Positions 14,946-24,941 of a DNA stretch of 64,000 nt are shown here, in pieces (the stretch's first letter is position 1; each line of letters starts with the position of its first letter). The DNA lies in contig NC_050719.1 in the NCBI RefSeq assembly GCF_013402915.1, positions 868,001 through 932,000 on the forward strand, read 5' to 3'. The stretch is from Zygotorulaspora mrakii. Taxonomy: Eukaryota > Ascomycota > Saccharomycetes > Saccharomycetales > Saccharomycetaceae. A model generated the notes under the pieces. It ran no database searches, had not been told where the DNA came from, and saw nothing but the letters and a program-made list of their open reading frames with translations. Position numbers and translations under genes: made by a program.

Positions 14946-15484
14946 TTATTCATAGTCAATTTTCGACTTGTGTATCCAATCACCTTAAGTCAAATATAAA
15001 TGTTGCTCTTTCGAGAATGACACTATTTGTATCTCTTCCTAATCTAAATGATGCAAGCAAACACTTGAAAAGCACAATCAATTGTCAGAAGTAATTAGGC
15101 AGTAGACAAAATAGTAATACAGATGGGACAATCAATAAGAACAGTTGTATACTATGATATATGTTTAAAATGCAAATCACATGAAGTCCCTTCATATTGA
15201 CAGAAGGTAATGGATAATTCTAAAACTATTACCCGGATAGTAAGAAGTAGCTAGTGCAGTACGTAATAGAATACTTCCAGATGATGCAGGGACTCAACGT
15301 CAAATACTCAATTTGTTGATGCCGTTTACAGTCCTCTGACACCCACATTACCGAGGATGATACAAGAGGTTCGTAATTGAAATCGCTTTTAACTTGCAGG
15401 AAACTGTTAACTACATACTGAATATACTATTTCGTCAAATAACAAAATCGCCTTCATTAAAATATCATGTTTGCTCAATTGCAC
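14946..15484. other. Spacer DPP1 3' end / GCN2 promoter
   Basis: 539 bases between two tandem minus-strand genes. It contains one Reb1-type site (15229-15236). Otherwise I see only AT-rich spacer and no gene. Confidence 0.5.
15229..15236 (+). promoter_or_regulatory. Reb1-type site upstream of GCN2
   Basis: TTACCCGG fits the Reb1 consensus exactly and lies 284 bases upstream of the GCN2 ATG. Reb1 acts as a nucleosome-displacing factor or as a terminator roadblock, so it could serve DPP1 termination or GCN2 expression. Binding is inferred from the motif alone. Confidence 0.5.
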
Positions 15485-16354
15485 TTAGGCAGCTAAGACA
15501 TCGATTTCGGCACCCTCTACTGGCAGTCTGTAACCTTCCAGAGAGACGTCTGAATCGTCAAACAGAGGTTTGAAGGGTAGCTCACTTTTGATAGGTGGGA
15601 AGAATCTTTTGTAGGTGAAACTGGCTACGGTGTAACCCAGAGCAGATCCCAAGATCACATCGATAAAATGATGTCTGTAGTCTTGAGTTCTCGATAAGGC
15701 AATGACCAAAGCACCAAGTAAAGGGTGCAACGCAACAACTTTTCTCCAGATTCCTGATTGAGGAGACTCTGTTAGTAATTGTCCACACAGCCACAAGTAA
15801 AGGTAACCCAACCCAGCAAAACTCTCACTGGAGTGACCGGAAGGTGTTGTTCTGAATCCATCCATAAGTCTTTCTTTGTGATGTGTAGTGCAAACCTCTG
15901 ATGCGTTCAGCAAAGTATCTAGTGGTAAGCCTTTCTTTGGTTGACAACGTGCCAGAAAATCTGGCCTTAGCCTACCAATCCAATTCTTAATGAAGTCTGT
16001 AAACAGATTATTGAGGGATACGGATAAAAGCAATCCCAGCACAGAAATATAAAGCAGATACCACCTATGTTTGGGATCGGCTAGAAGTGCAACAACAACC
16101 AAAATTACAACCAAAGGGACGATTAAACTGTAGACGAATAGCATCTTGTTGCCCACCCTTTGCGTTTCAGCATATGGATGAGAAATAGTAAGGTCGTTGA
16201 TGTAGAACTGTCTTTCAAAAGGTTTCTGGTAGTATATTGGGTAACTAATAATTGCAACAATCACTAGCACCACTATGTCCGTGAATCTCCATTTTGGAGA
16301 CTTCCAAAACGATTGTGAAGTGCCTCCAGCGAGATTAATTCTATTAATTGCCAT
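15485..16354 (-). CDS. DPP1: Diacylglycerol pyrophosphate / lipid phosphate phosphatase
   Basis: Dpp1 is a vacuolar membrane PAP2-family enzyme that dephosphorylates diacylglycerol pyrophosphate, phosphatidate and lysophosphatidate. The protein is 289 residues, the same length as S. cerevisiae Dpp1. The three phosphatase signatures are intact: KNWIGRLRP (123-131), PSGH (171-174) and SRTQDYRHHFID (221-232). Hydrophobic segments suggest six membrane spans. The FERQFYINDLTISHPYA segment is nearly identical to the S. cerevisiae protein. Start is ATG at 16354. It is divergent from ZIP1 across about 1 kb and in tandem with GCN2. Confidence 0.96.
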   Translation of the reverse strand: MAINRINLAGGTSQSFWKSPKWRFTDIVVLVIVAIISYPIYYQKPFERQFYINDLTISHPYAETQRVGNKMLFVYSLIVPLVVILVVVALLADPKHRWYLLYISVLGLLLSVSLNNLFTDFIKNWIGRLRPDFLARCQPKKGLPLDTLLNASEVCTTHHKERLMDGFRTTPSGHSSESFAGLGYLYLWLCGQLLTESPQSGIWRKVVALHPLLGALVIALSRTQDYRHHFIDVILGSALGYTVASFTYKRFFPPIKSELPFKPLFDDSDVSLEGYRLPVEGAEIDVLAA

Positions 16355-17334
16355 TGTAATTGGTATCCGACGTGGTATTCAAATCATTACTTTTCAAAGG
16401 GTTGTTTTCAACCGAAGTGATCGCACTTTTTATACAGTTCGCGTGTTTGAACCCTATTGGTAATTTGATAGGGGTGTTGGTGTAAGAAGTGATTCAAATA
16501 ACGTGCAGTCGTGAATAAAGCGAGGAAGATTGCTGTTAACAATATGTCTGGACAACTGCAAAGCAAAGGCCAAGATGAACGGAACGTATCTAAAAGTACT
16601 CATAGCACTTCCCGGCTTTGAAGCAATTAATGTGGATTTGTAAAAGACTAGCACGCGGCATGTGCCAATCTTTTCTAAAATGCCAGTACCTGGGTGGAGA
16701 AGCAGAACAAATGACTCTTTATAAGGGTCCAGGTCTGCTGAAGGCTGTAGCTTGTTTTTTTTTTTGTGCTGAGTATATGGCTCTGTGCATGGTTCGTTTA
16801 GCACATATCTTTTGTTGTGGGGAAACCGTTTAGCTGCAATATTGTTAACTGAAATGCAAATCAAAATGCCACATATTCTTGCTGGTCTAAATGTCATTAG
16901 CTAAGTCCTACTGCATGCCTGCGAGAAAATCTGTGATCAGGAAACAGGTCTCTCACCTGTGAATACCGGTAATAGCAACTACCCAACTTACGGTCCCTTG
17001 AGTATGCCACTCTAATGCATTATTGAGACCTTTACGATCTAGATACGTGTCTACGATGAGTTCTTGTTTCTTTGTTGTTGTGTTTTTTGCTGTGTTTTGT
17101 AAAGTTCAGCGCTTACTTTCGAAGTTAACCGCTCTTCTAAAGAGCTTAGATATTGCCCTCTCAAATTTGAATGCATCTGCACAACATAAGAAAGAGGACC
17201 TTCAACAGCCACAATTGGTGTCATACAAAGGCGTACTTGCAACATTTTTCTTGAAACCACCTGTGATATTTGATTGATTCGAGTCTTATCTGAGTTGTGC
17301 GGATTAAAAGAGTTTGGCGGCTATTTTATTTTCA
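16355..17334. other. Long divergent spacer DPP1 / ZIP1
   Basis: 980 bases upstream of both genes. It contains a T11 run at 16755-16765, scattered short ORFs on both strands, and the URS1 site next to ZIP1. A 147-codon minus-strand ORF (16454-16897) is present but has no recognisable domain. I see no RNA gene. Confidence 0.5.
17314..17323 (+). promoter_or_regulatory. URS1 (Ume6 site) of ZIP1
   Basis: TTGGCGGCTA is the reverse complement of a URS1 element (consensus TAGCCGCCGA), 9 of 10 bases including the GGCGGCTA core. It ends 11 bases before the ZIP1 ATG. URS1/Ume6 represses early meiotic genes in mitosis and activates them with Ime1 in meiosis, and S. cerevisiae ZIP1 is a known target. Confidence 0.8.
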
Positions 17335-19797
17335 ATGTCAAATTTCTTCAGAGACAACTCATTAGGTTTCAAGCCACGGTCTAATATCTTCTCAAAGTTA
17401 AGGGTCAAAGAACCTGACTTGAGCTGCGATAGTTCGTTTGGAGAGGATGCGGGATCCTCCTTAATGAGGGATGTGTTTATGAAGTCTCACCAAAAGAATG
17501 TCGAAAACACTACGTCGGATACTACTGTTGCTCCCGGAGATCAGTTCAAACCAGAAGAACATTTTCAGTTGGGATCAAGCACTCCAAAGGCATTCAAGAG
17601 TTTTGGTAGAGTAAAAGGTCACGTCGACGAAGATGATTTAGAGATAACGGAGGTTAGAGATGTTTTAGGGCCCAACGACTCTAGTGCCAGTACTCTGCAG
17701 ACTACAAGTGATGAGCAGAAAGGGAAATTAATTGATGATTCTTTTATTCATAATGAACATCTGCAACCAGTGGATACATCGTCAAATGATGTCCTTCTGG
17801 AAGCATTCACCAATACGCAGAAAATATGCTCAAATTTGAAACAGGAATTACAAAGGCAACAAACACAAAACTCTAAATTAAAGGAACAAGTCTCGAACTC
17901 TCAAAATGAGAATAAAAAGCTTGTTGAAAGGTTCGAAGAATATAAACAGCTGCTAACAAATTTAGAGGACCAATCAAAGTCTTTACAGGACCAAAAATCT
18001 GCTGGTGACACAACTTTGAAAGAACTTAAAGAGAGTCACTGCATTTTTGAGAAAAAGATCGATGAGTACAAGAAGTTGATTAACGGATTCAAATTAGATA
18101 TATCTAACTTCAAATTATTCAAGAAAGATGTGGATTTAGAAGCAAGCAAAAAGTTAAAAGAAATTGAATACTTGAAAAGGGAACTAAATGATTGTTCTGG
18201 TCATCTGAGTGAGGAAAAATTAAAAAATATATCTTTGTTGCAAGAATTGAGCAAGTCGAGAGAGGAGATAAGGGAGACTATAATAGCAGAAGTTACGAAA
18301 GGCGAGCACAAACTTCAAGATGCATTGACATCTTTCAATGAGAGTCTCAATGCAACATTGCAGGAAGAGTTAAGGATTAAATTGTGCCCTGGGAATAAAA
18401 ATTTCTTGGATCGTATATTTGGTGAAATCACCAAGCTAGAAGGGTTTCTGAAATCAAAGATGGAAGACTCCACCAATTTGACTTCCAGACATGTGCAAGA
18501 TAAATTTGCCTCTTTGAATGAGCAACTCCTAAATAAAATATCTGAGGAAAATGAACGAAGAAACAAAAAAGCATCAGAGTCCTCAGAAGAATTCATTAGA
18601 GGTCAGAATAAGTATTTAAAAGAATGTCTGGGAAAATATATGGAGCAGATCCAAGCTGAAATGAGTTCTATGGGTAGCGTTTCTTTAAGTTCAATTGAAT
18701 CGCTAACACAAAGCTTTGAAAAATATCAGGCAGAAATGAAGAATTGTCAGCAATACAAGTCGAAGATAAGTGAACTTCAATCTGAGGTTCAAACGTTACA
18801 GTTGCACAAGAGCCAAGTTTTGAGCTCTCTTGGAACAAAAGAAGCGCAGCATGAACAACTTGTAAAGAAGCTAAACTCTAAAAATATCGAAATCTCCAAA
18901 TACGTGGAACTTCGGAATCAGCTGCGACAGAAGGTTGACGTCATTACTACAGAACTAGAATACCATAAAAACAGATTGGTTAAACTAAACGAAGAAAATA
19001 TAACGATAAAAGCCAATTCTGAAAATAAGATAATTGTTCAAGGAGAGTTGTTGAAGGCATTACAAACCGAAAACGACATTGTGAAGCAAAGAACCGTTGA
19101 GCTTGATACGGTGAGAGAGCAGAATGAAAAGGAAAATATCAACAGAATCGCTCAAGTCCAGTCTCTCAATGAAAAACTGCAAAGGTTAAATGTTGAAATG
19201 GTTCAATTGAAAGCACATGAGCTAGAGCTAGAAGAAGAAAATAGGAATCTTAAAAACTCAATTGAGGATGATAAAGCTAGTTATGATGAAACTACTGGCG
19301 AGCTAAATTTATTGCAGCAAAGATTAATTGTTCTGCAAGCTGATAAACAGGATGTTGTTACTGAAAAGTTGGACTTACAAGACAAAATCGATGAATTGCG
19401 AAGCTCATTGAAAAATATGAAGCAAAAGATCAAAACGATGGAGAATGACAACGTAACTAGCCTGGAAGACCAAAAAAAAAAACTAGGCCAGGGTTCAACT
19501 TTTAATCCTAGGGTACGAGTTTCATCCATTCGAAGCGAGCAGGTAGAAGATGTAAGCCCAGATGCAGCACAGAAGGAAGTGGCAGACAAAGGTGATGAGT
19601 TCGACTTGTCATCATCGTTAAATGACGATCTTGAATTGACAAATCCTTCACCTATTGAAATAAAAACAATAAATTTAAAAAAGCCTAGTGGATCAATGAT
19701 GAAGCCACCAAACTTTTCCAAGAAGAAGTTACTTTTGTTGGACGATGATGATTCTGCAACGCATTTAAAGCACCGGTGGAAGAAGAGAAGAGCATAA
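17335..19797 (+). CDS. ZIP1: Synaptonemal complex transverse filament protein Zip1
   Basis: Zip1 forms the central-region filaments of the synaptonemal complex and regulates meiotic crossovers. The protein is 820 residues (S. cerevisiae 875). The N-terminus MSNFFRDNSLGFKPR and the block SSNDVLLEAFTNTQ are strongly conserved. A long coiled coil (about 165-690) carries the conserved stretches KEIEYLKRELNDCSG, VQLKAHELELEE and EKLDLQDKI. The tail has DEFDLSSSLNDDLELTNPSP and a basic C-terminus. The open frame extends upstream to a TTG at 17314, but that overlaps URS1 and the ATG at 17335 gives the conserved start. It converges on the YDR286C homologue (88-base gap). Confidence 0.95.
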   Translation: MSNFFRDNSLGFKPRSNIFSKLRVKEPDLSCDSSFGEDAGSSLMRDVFMKSHQKNVENTTSDTTVAPGDQFKPEEHFQLGSSTPKAFKSFGRVKGHVDEDDLEITEVRDVLGPNDSSASTLQTTSDEQKGKLIDDSFIHNEHLQPVDTSSNDVLLEAFTNTQKICSNLKQELQRQQTQNSKLKEQVSNSQNENKKLVERFEEYKQLLTNLEDQSKSLQDQKSAGDTTLKELKESHCIFEKKIDEYKKLINGFKLDISNFKLFKKDVDLEASKKLKEIEYLKRELNDCSGHLSEEKLKNISLLQELSKSREEIRETIIAEVTKGEHKLQDALTSFNESLNATLQEELRIKLCPGNKNFLDRIFGEITKLEGFLKSKMEDSTNLTSRHVQDKFASLNEQLLNKISEENERRNKKASESSEEFIRGQNKYLKECLGKYMEQIQAEMSSMGSVSLSSIESLTQSFEKYQAEMKNCQQYKSKISELQSEVQTLQLHKSQVLSSLGTKEAQHEQLVKKLNSKNIEISKYVELRNQLRQKVDVITTELEYHKNRLVKLNEENITIKANSENKIIVQGELLKALQTENDIVKQRTVELDTVREQNEKENINRIAQVQSLNEKLQRLNVEMVQLKAHELELEEENRNLKNSIEDDKASYDETTGELNLLQQRLIVLQADKQDVVTEKLDLQDKIDELRSSLKNMKQKIKTMENDNVTSLEDQKKKLGQGSTFNPRVRVSSIRSEQVEDVSPDAAQKEVADKGDEFDLSSSLNDDLELTNPSPIEIKTINLKKPSGSMMKPPNFSKKKLLLLDDDDSATHLKHRWKKRRA

Positions 19798-19885
19798 GAA
19801 ATTCACAGCTTCCCTCGCCCCATTATTTCCAGATATCTCTCTCAAAATTATATGCAGAGACATATATATTAGCTAATTTACAGTT

Positions 19886-20218
19886 TCATAGGAGCAATTT
19901 TATCTTATTACTTACATCCTTGTCGTTGAATCTGTGGAATACCTTGTACAGGGACTCGCTATTGGCATCTTCGATGTGAAGAACCGGTACATCAAAACAG
20001 TAATTGTCCCACCATTCCTTGTTCCTCGGTTCATCTATATCTACTATACGATAATGAAGTCTATCAACGAACTCCTCTTTTGCCAAGAGCGTCCTCATGC
20101 TATTTTTAAAATTATCACATAGTCCACACTGGTTCTTCGAAAATAAAGTCAGATACACTACGTGTCGATCAAACGCTCTGGCTGAGGAACTAAACCCCCT
20201 ATAGAATAATTTCAACAT
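19886..20218 (-). CDS. Glutaredoxin-like mitochondrial protein (YDR286C family)
   Basis: A 110-residue DUF836/glutaredoxin-like protein, orthologous by position and sequence to uncharacterised S. cerevisiae YDR286C (114 aa). The N-terminus is short, basic and Ser-rich (LFYRGFSSSARAF), which suggests mitochondrial import. A thioredoxin-fold CxxC (C31-C34 in KNQCGLCDNF) follows, and the cis-Pro segment DVPVLHIED is present. A redox role is inferred; its partner is unknown. It is divergent from INM2 across 215 bases. Confidence 0.9.
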   Translation of the reverse strand: MLKLFYRGFSSSARAFDRHVVYLTLFSKNQCGLCDNFKNSMRTLLAKEEFVDRLHYRIVDIDEPRNKEWWDNYCFDVPVLHIEDANSESLYKVFHRFNDKDVSNKIKLLL

Positions 20219-20433
20219 CTCCCTGAATGTTTTTCTGCCGCAATTGGGTATAGAATTTCAAACTTGGGCATTGGACACTGTAACGCGGCACCTGAGCAAG
20301 GAGTATAGTTTTGTATAAATAATGTTATAAAATAAGTGTCAGAGAAAGATCATTCAATAGCGAAAAAGGGAAGTAAAATTTCAAACTGAACTAGATTTAG
20401 TTAGGTGAATTATCGCTAGATTAAATTCTGAAC

Positions 20434-21330
20434 ATGTCCTCCCCAAAAAGTCTTCCATTAACAAAAGAGGAGTTGAAAGATATCGAATCGACCCTCATTA
20501 ATATAGTTAAGGGTGAAGTTAACTATCTGATAAAAAATCGAGCCGGGGCCTATTTCGATTCATACAATAACAAGGCTAACGATGTTGATTTGGTAACTGA
20601 AATTGACAAGAAGGTGGAAAATATAATTCGAGATGCACTAACTTTCAAGTATCCTGCATATGGGTTCATAGGTGAAGAGAGTTATGTAAAGGGTGAGTCG
20701 CAATTAGGCACGGATAAATTTTGGTGTGTAGATCCTATTGACGGAACAACAAATTTTGTACACGGGTATCCTATGAGCTGCTGCTCGATTGCACTAGTTG
20801 AAAATGGGTTCCCTGTTGTTGGAGTTGTTTCCAATCCATCCTTGGGTCAGATATTTCATGCATCAAAGGGCAATGGGGCATTTCTAAATTCTGAAGCAAT
20901 AAACATTCTACCAAGGCAACTGATCTTGCAAAAATCTCTAGTGGCTTTCGAAGGGGGAGCTGAGCGTACTGAAGGGCCGGATGGTAATTTTGATGCAAAA
21001 ATGGCAACCTTGAAGTCTTTGTTAAGTGACAAGGGAGCTCATATTCACGGCGTAAGATGCACGGGTAGCGCAGCTTTGAATATGTGTTACGTATCAATGG
21101 GGCTGTTTGACGCTTATTGGGAATGCGGTGTCAACTCTTGGGATGTAGCTGCTGGTGCTTGTATCCTTGTTGAAGCTGGTGGAATTCTGGTTGGCGGTAT
21201 GCCACAAGATTGGAGAATTCCATTAGATAATCGATGTTATCTTGCCGTCAGAGGCGGTAGTAACCCTGAGGAACAGAGATGGTTTGTAGAAGCATTTTGG
21301 TCTCACGTGAAGGGAAGAATATCCTACTGA
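20434..21330 (+). CDS. INM2: Inositol monophosphatase, INM2 position
   Basis: Mg2+-dependent, Li+-sensitive inositol monophosphatase that converts inositol phosphate to free inositol. The protein is 298 residues. Metal-site motifs are intact: GEES (80-83), DPIDGTTNF (100-108) and WDVAAG (from 236). It sits between the YDR286C homologue and NSE3 exactly as S. cerevisiae INM2 does, which is the basis for the name. A second INM gene lies 11.5 kb away at 32846. Start is the ATG at 20434. Confidence 0.92.
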   Translation: MSSPKSLPLTKEELKDIESTLINIVKGEVNYLIKNRAGAYFDSYNNKANDVDLVTEIDKKVENIIRDALTFKYPAYGFIGEESYVKGESQLGTDKFWCVDPIDGTTNFVHGYPMSCCSIALVENGFPVVGVVSNPSLGQIFHASKGNGAFLNSEAINILPRQLILQKSLVAFEGGAERTEGPDGNFDAKMATLKSLLSDKGAHIHGVRCTGSAALNMCYVSMGLFDAYWECGVNSWDVAAGACILVEAGGILVGGMPQDWRIPLDNRCYLAVRGGSNPEEQRWFVEAFWSHVKGRISY

Positions 21331-21770
21331 GTATTTGAGGAATAGCGCTCAAATGTGAACGGAAAGTCCCTTGCTCTTGTATTTAAAGCTTAGTTTACAG
21401 TTACGGTGAAAGATAGGATGACGAAACACCCAGGACTGTAGCGGTTACGTGACATTGGAGATTACAGTATTGAATATGTAGAGTCAATCACAGAATTAAG
21501 TACAAGGTTTTAGCGCAAATATACTGTAGTTTTTTTGACAATCAAGATTTGGCAATAATAATACTCTTTTCCAAACGTGCTTTAATCACACCTTTTGTGT
21601 GTTGTGAATTTTTCGTATTTGTAACGGTAGGGTGGTGCTTCTTATATCGGTTAATGCATAAATACTACATACTTTTATTTACTCTTCCGTCATACAAAAA
21701 ATTCAATATACAGGACACAGGGCTGATTCCTAGAAGACAGTCCACGCGACGTTAGTCAGGGGATACTAAT
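21331..21770. other. Spacer INM2 / NSE3
   Basis: 440 bases between two tandem plus-strand genes, expected to hold the INM2 terminator and the NSE3 promoter. No motif or RNA gene recognised. Confidence 0.4.
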
Positions 21771-22574
21771 ATGACCGCTATATCTGGTGATGACTCTGAT
21801 GTAGATCCAAAGACTGCTGCCGTCGTAAGAAGAACCGTGAGATTCATTCTAGCCAGCATTGAATCTCAATTGACAGTAATCAGTAAGAATCGTTTACAAA
21901 ATGTCGTTCGTGATATATCACAACAAGAGAACTCATCAAGAATACCTTTCAATGACCTGGTTAGATCCGCCAGTGAACTCCTCGAAGACGTCTTTGGCTA
22001 CGAGCTCCGACGATTAGGAACTAGGTCTGAGAAGTTCATCGTACTGAACACACTAAAACCGTTGCCACGTCTAAATGAATTTATCATCAAATTATGTGAA
22101 AACACAAAGACCGATTCGTTTGCGCATGATAGTGAACACATTAGCCCAAAAACAAACTGTCTGAATAGTACCTTTCACGACCAAGATTTAGCTTTCAAAG
22201 GCGTTCTCACGGTGACACTGTGCACCGTTCTCTTCTCCAAGAACCATATTTTGCAACAAGAGCTATTGGAACATCTAAGCTCCTTCGGAATACCGACTGA
22301 TGGCAGCAAGATTCCTGTCATCAATTGCACCATAGATGAACTGCTCAAGACTCTTGACAGGCGAGAGTACCTCTATCGTGTCCAAGACAGCGCAGATATT
22401 CAAGGTGAGACAGTTTTCTACAGAATTGGAAGAAGAACCCAACTCGAATTTGATCTTGACTCCCTTGTCCTTCTAGTACGATCAGTAATGGGGCTAGCCG
22501 AAGATCAGCATTCCACTCTCAGGGAAGACATAGCAAGGAACATTGCTGACTCTTATAAAAGCAATACTCTCTAA
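21771..22574 (+). CDS. NSE3: Smc5-Smc6 complex MAGE subunit Nse3
   Basis: Nse3 is the MAGE-family winged-helix subunit that joins Nse1 and Nse4 in the Smc5/6 complex, which is needed for DNA repair and rDNA maintenance. The protein is 267 residues (S. cerevisiae about 303). The MAGE pattern is visible: RFILASIESQ near the start, a central ELLEDVFGYELRRL segment, then the second winged-helix region (LTVTLCTVLFSKNHILQQELLEHLSSFGI, and DRREYLYRV). The family is divergent in sequence, so the name rests partly on its place next to INM2. It marks the right end of the inverted block. Confidence 0.88.
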   Translation: MTAISGDDSDVDPKTAAVVRRTVRFILASIESQLTVISKNRLQNVVRDISQQENSSRIPFNDLVRSASELLEDVFGYELRRLGTRSEKFIVLNTLKPLPRLNEFIIKLCENTKTDSFAHDSEHISPKTNCLNSTFHDQDLAFKGVLTVTLCTVLFSKNHILQQELLEHLSSFGIPTDGSKIPVINCTIDELLKTLDRREYLYRVQDSADIQGETVFYRIGRRTQLEFDLDSLVLLVRSVMGLAEDQHSTLREDIARNIADSYKSNTL

Positions 22575-22886
22575 TCAATGAAAGGATTTACGAGTCCCGA
22601 CATAACCTAGATATCCTTCCCTTCTAATTCTCTGTAGCATTGTGTTTTTTCACCCATATTTCTCCTGCATTTTTTTCTTTTCACTTTAGTGCCTGGCACC
22701 CTCGTTAAACGAGCTGGAACGAATAAGATTGTAATGTCGACTTCTGCAAAAAATACTGAAGATATTTGAGGTGCAACCAAATAGAAGTGACAAGCTTTGT
22801 ACACTTCTTCAGTGAACTTGTCAGTTGTGCAAGGAACAAATTAATATTTTTTGGTGCTCTGAGAATTAAGTAAGAGCATTCGAATA
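22575..22886. other. Spacer at right end of inverted block (NSE3 3' end / NCP1 promoter)
   Basis: 312 bases with pyrimidine-rich stretches and the palindrome at 22701-22713. It is the second breakpoint interval of the GCN2-NSE3 inversion. I see no repeat shared with the left breakpoint spacer (9348-9974). Confidence 0.5.
22701..22713. promoter_or_regulatory. Palindrome CTCGTTAAACGAG, possible sterol response element
   Basis: Two inverted TCGTT arms form a near-perfect 13-base palindrome 174 bases upstream of the NCP1 ATG. Upc2/Ecm22 sterol elements have TCGT-type cores (TCGTATA and relatives), and NCP1 serves ergosterol synthesis. The link to Upc2 is inference. Confidence 0.4.
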
Positions 22887-24941
22887 ATGATATTGGGTTT
22901 AGATAATACGGACTTTTACGTGTTATGTGGATTGGCATTGGCAATTGGCCTTTACTTGAAAAGAGACACACTCAAAGAGCTGTTTATGAGTAATGATGAT
23001 GATATCACGATAAGTGGTGGGTCCCGTGATATAGTGGAGGTTCTTCGTGAGAACGGTAAGAATTATTTGGTGTTGTTTGGATCCCAAACTGGTACTGCCG
23101 AGGATTATGCCAAAAAGTTCGCCAAAGAGCTAGCCGCTAAATTCGAATTGAATGTGATGTGTGCTGATATTGAGAAGTATGATTACCACAACCTAAACGA
23201 GTTACCATCTAATGTGGTGGTGTCTTTTTTCATTAGTACCTATGGTGAGGGTGACTTCCCTGATGGAGCAGTGCAATTTGAAGAATTTTTGCAAAACGCA
23301 GAATCTAGCGATCTAGAAAATTTGAAATATACAATTTTTGGCTTAGGAAATTCAACATATGAGTTTTATAATGGCGCTGCTAAGAAAGCAGTGAAATATC
23401 TTGACCAAGCAGGTTCCAAGATCATTGGCAAATTCGGTCAAGGTGATGATGGTGCTGGAACTACTGACGAAGATTTCTTGTCATGGAAGAGTGATGTTTT
23501 GGAAGTTTTGAAAGATCAATTACATTTAGACGAACATGAACAGAGATACATCCCTTCGTTTAAATTTGAAAAACTCGGCTCGATTGAAGAGAAAGTTTCC
23601 TTGGGCGAACCATCTCTTCAGTATTTACCATGTAATAAGCTTTCTTTTAATGATGAGAATATTCAGCTAGGTCCATATGATCTACATCAGCCCTTTGTTG
23701 CACCCGTGGTAAAAAGTTTCGAGTTGTGTAAGGGTAAGGAACGTAGTTGTATCCACACCGAGATTGATATATCTGGTTCGAACATGAAATACTCTACGGG
23801 TGATCATGCTGGTGTGTGGCCTTCGAATGCCGATGAAAAGGTAAAAGATTTCCTTGACATTTTCAATTTGGATCCTGAAACAATTTTTGACTTGAGTCCT
23901 TTAGATTCGACAATAAAGGTTCCTTTCCCCACTCCAACAACTATCGGTGCAGCTGCGAGACATTATATGGAAATTACTGGTCCAGTTTCAAGACAAACTT
24001 TTGGCCTTTTCGAGCAGTTCGCTCCAAATGAGGATATCAAAGCAAAAATAGCTGAATTGGCAAACGATAAATCTGCTTTCGCTAAGGAAATTCATGGTAA
24101 ATATTACAATCTAGCAGATGCTTTGAAAGAACTTTCTGGTGAGAACAAGTGGGATAAAGTCTCGTTCGTTTTCTTGATTGAGACCATTCCTCGTTTGCAA
24201 CCTCGTTATTACTCTATCTCGTCCTCATCCTTGTGTGAAAAGCAAACTATTCATGTTACTTCCATCGTGGAAGACTTTCCAAATCCCGAAGGTGGTAAGC
24301 CTGTCGTAGGTGTTACAACAAACTTGCTGAGAAACATTGAGTATGCCTTCAATGGTAAGGACAATAAAGATTTACCTGTTCATTACGATTTGAATGGGCC
24401 TCGTTCTCTGTTCAAGAACTTCAAAATTCCTATTCATGTACGTCGTTCAACATTCAAATTACCATCAAATCCTTCAACTCCTGTCCTCATGTTTGGTCCA
24501 GGTACTGGTGTAGCTCCATTCCGTGGTTTTATCAGAGAACGTGTTAAGTTTATCGAAAATCAAGAAAATGTCAAACTGGGTAAACATTTGTTGTTTTATG
24601 GGTCTCGTAACAAAGATGATTTCTTATATCAAAACGAATGGCCAGAATATGCTAAAAAGTTGGATGGTTCTTTTGAAATGATCGTTTGTCATTCGAGGTT
24701 ACCAAATGAGAAAAAAGTGTATATTCAAGATAAGCTTATTGAGCGTGAAGCAGACGTTTTGGGAATGATCAATAACGGTGCCTTCATTTACGTTTGTGGT
24801 GACGCTAAAGGTATGGCTCAAGGTGTTAGCGCAGCTTTAGTAGATATACTTTCTCGCGGAAAATCAATCGAGAAAGCTGAGGCATCTGAAATGATCAAAA
24901 TGTTGAAGACGTCTGGTAGATATCAAGAGGATGTCTGGTAA
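22887..24941 (+). CDS. NCP1: NADPH-cytochrome P450 reductase
   Basis: ER diflavin reductase that passes NADPH electrons to Erg11, Erg5 and squalene epoxidase. The protein is 684 residues (S. cerevisiae 691). One N-terminal membrane anchor lies at about 9-23. The FMN domain has SQTGTAEDYAKKF, STYGEGDFPDGA and GLGNSTYEFYN. The FAD domain has RYYSISSSS. The NADPH site has GPGTGVAPFRGF and YVCGDAKGMA. The ending is the conserved SGRYQEDVW. S. cerevisiae NCP1 is divergently adjacent to SRB2; here the inverted GCN2-NSE3 block separates the two. Confidence 0.98.
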   Translation: MILGLDNTDFYVLCGLALAIGLYLKRDTLKELFMSNDDDITISGGSRDIVEVLRENGKNYLVLFGSQTGTAEDYAKKFAKELAAKFELNVMCADIEKYDYHNLNELPSNVVVSFFISTYGEGDFPDGAVQFEEFLQNAESSDLENLKYTIFGLGNSTYEFYNGAAKKAVKYLDQAGSKIIGKFGQGDDGAGTTDEDFLSWKSDVLEVLKDQLHLDEHEQRYIPSFKFEKLGSIEEKVSLGEPSLQYLPCNKLSFNDENIQLGPYDLHQPFVAPVVKSFELCKGKERSCIHTEIDISGSNMKYSTGDHAGVWPSNADEKVKDFLDIFNLDPETIFDLSPLDSTIKVPFPTPTTIGAAARHYMEITGPVSRQTFGLFEQFAPNEDIKAKIAELANDKSAFAKEIHGKYYNLADALKELSGENKWDKVSFVFLIETIPRLQPRYYSISSSSLCEKQTIHVTSIVEDFPNPEGGKPVVGVTTNLLRNIEYAFNGKDNKDLPVHYDLNGPRSLFKNFKIPIHVRRSTFKLPSNPSTPVLMFGPGTGVAPFRGFIRERVKFIENQENVKLGKHLLFYGSRNKDDFLYQNEWPEYAKKLDGSFEMIVCHSRLPNEKKVYIQDKLIEREADVLGMINNGAFIYVCGDAKGMAQGVSAALVDILSRGKSIEKAEASEMIKMLKTSGRYQEDVW

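Noticed and set aside
16454..16897. 147-codon ATG-initiated ORF on the minus strand in the DPP1-ZIP1 spacer
   Set aside because: No recognisable domain, a Lys run produced by a T11 tract, and location in a divergent promoter region. No S. cerevisiae gene lies here. Probably chance.
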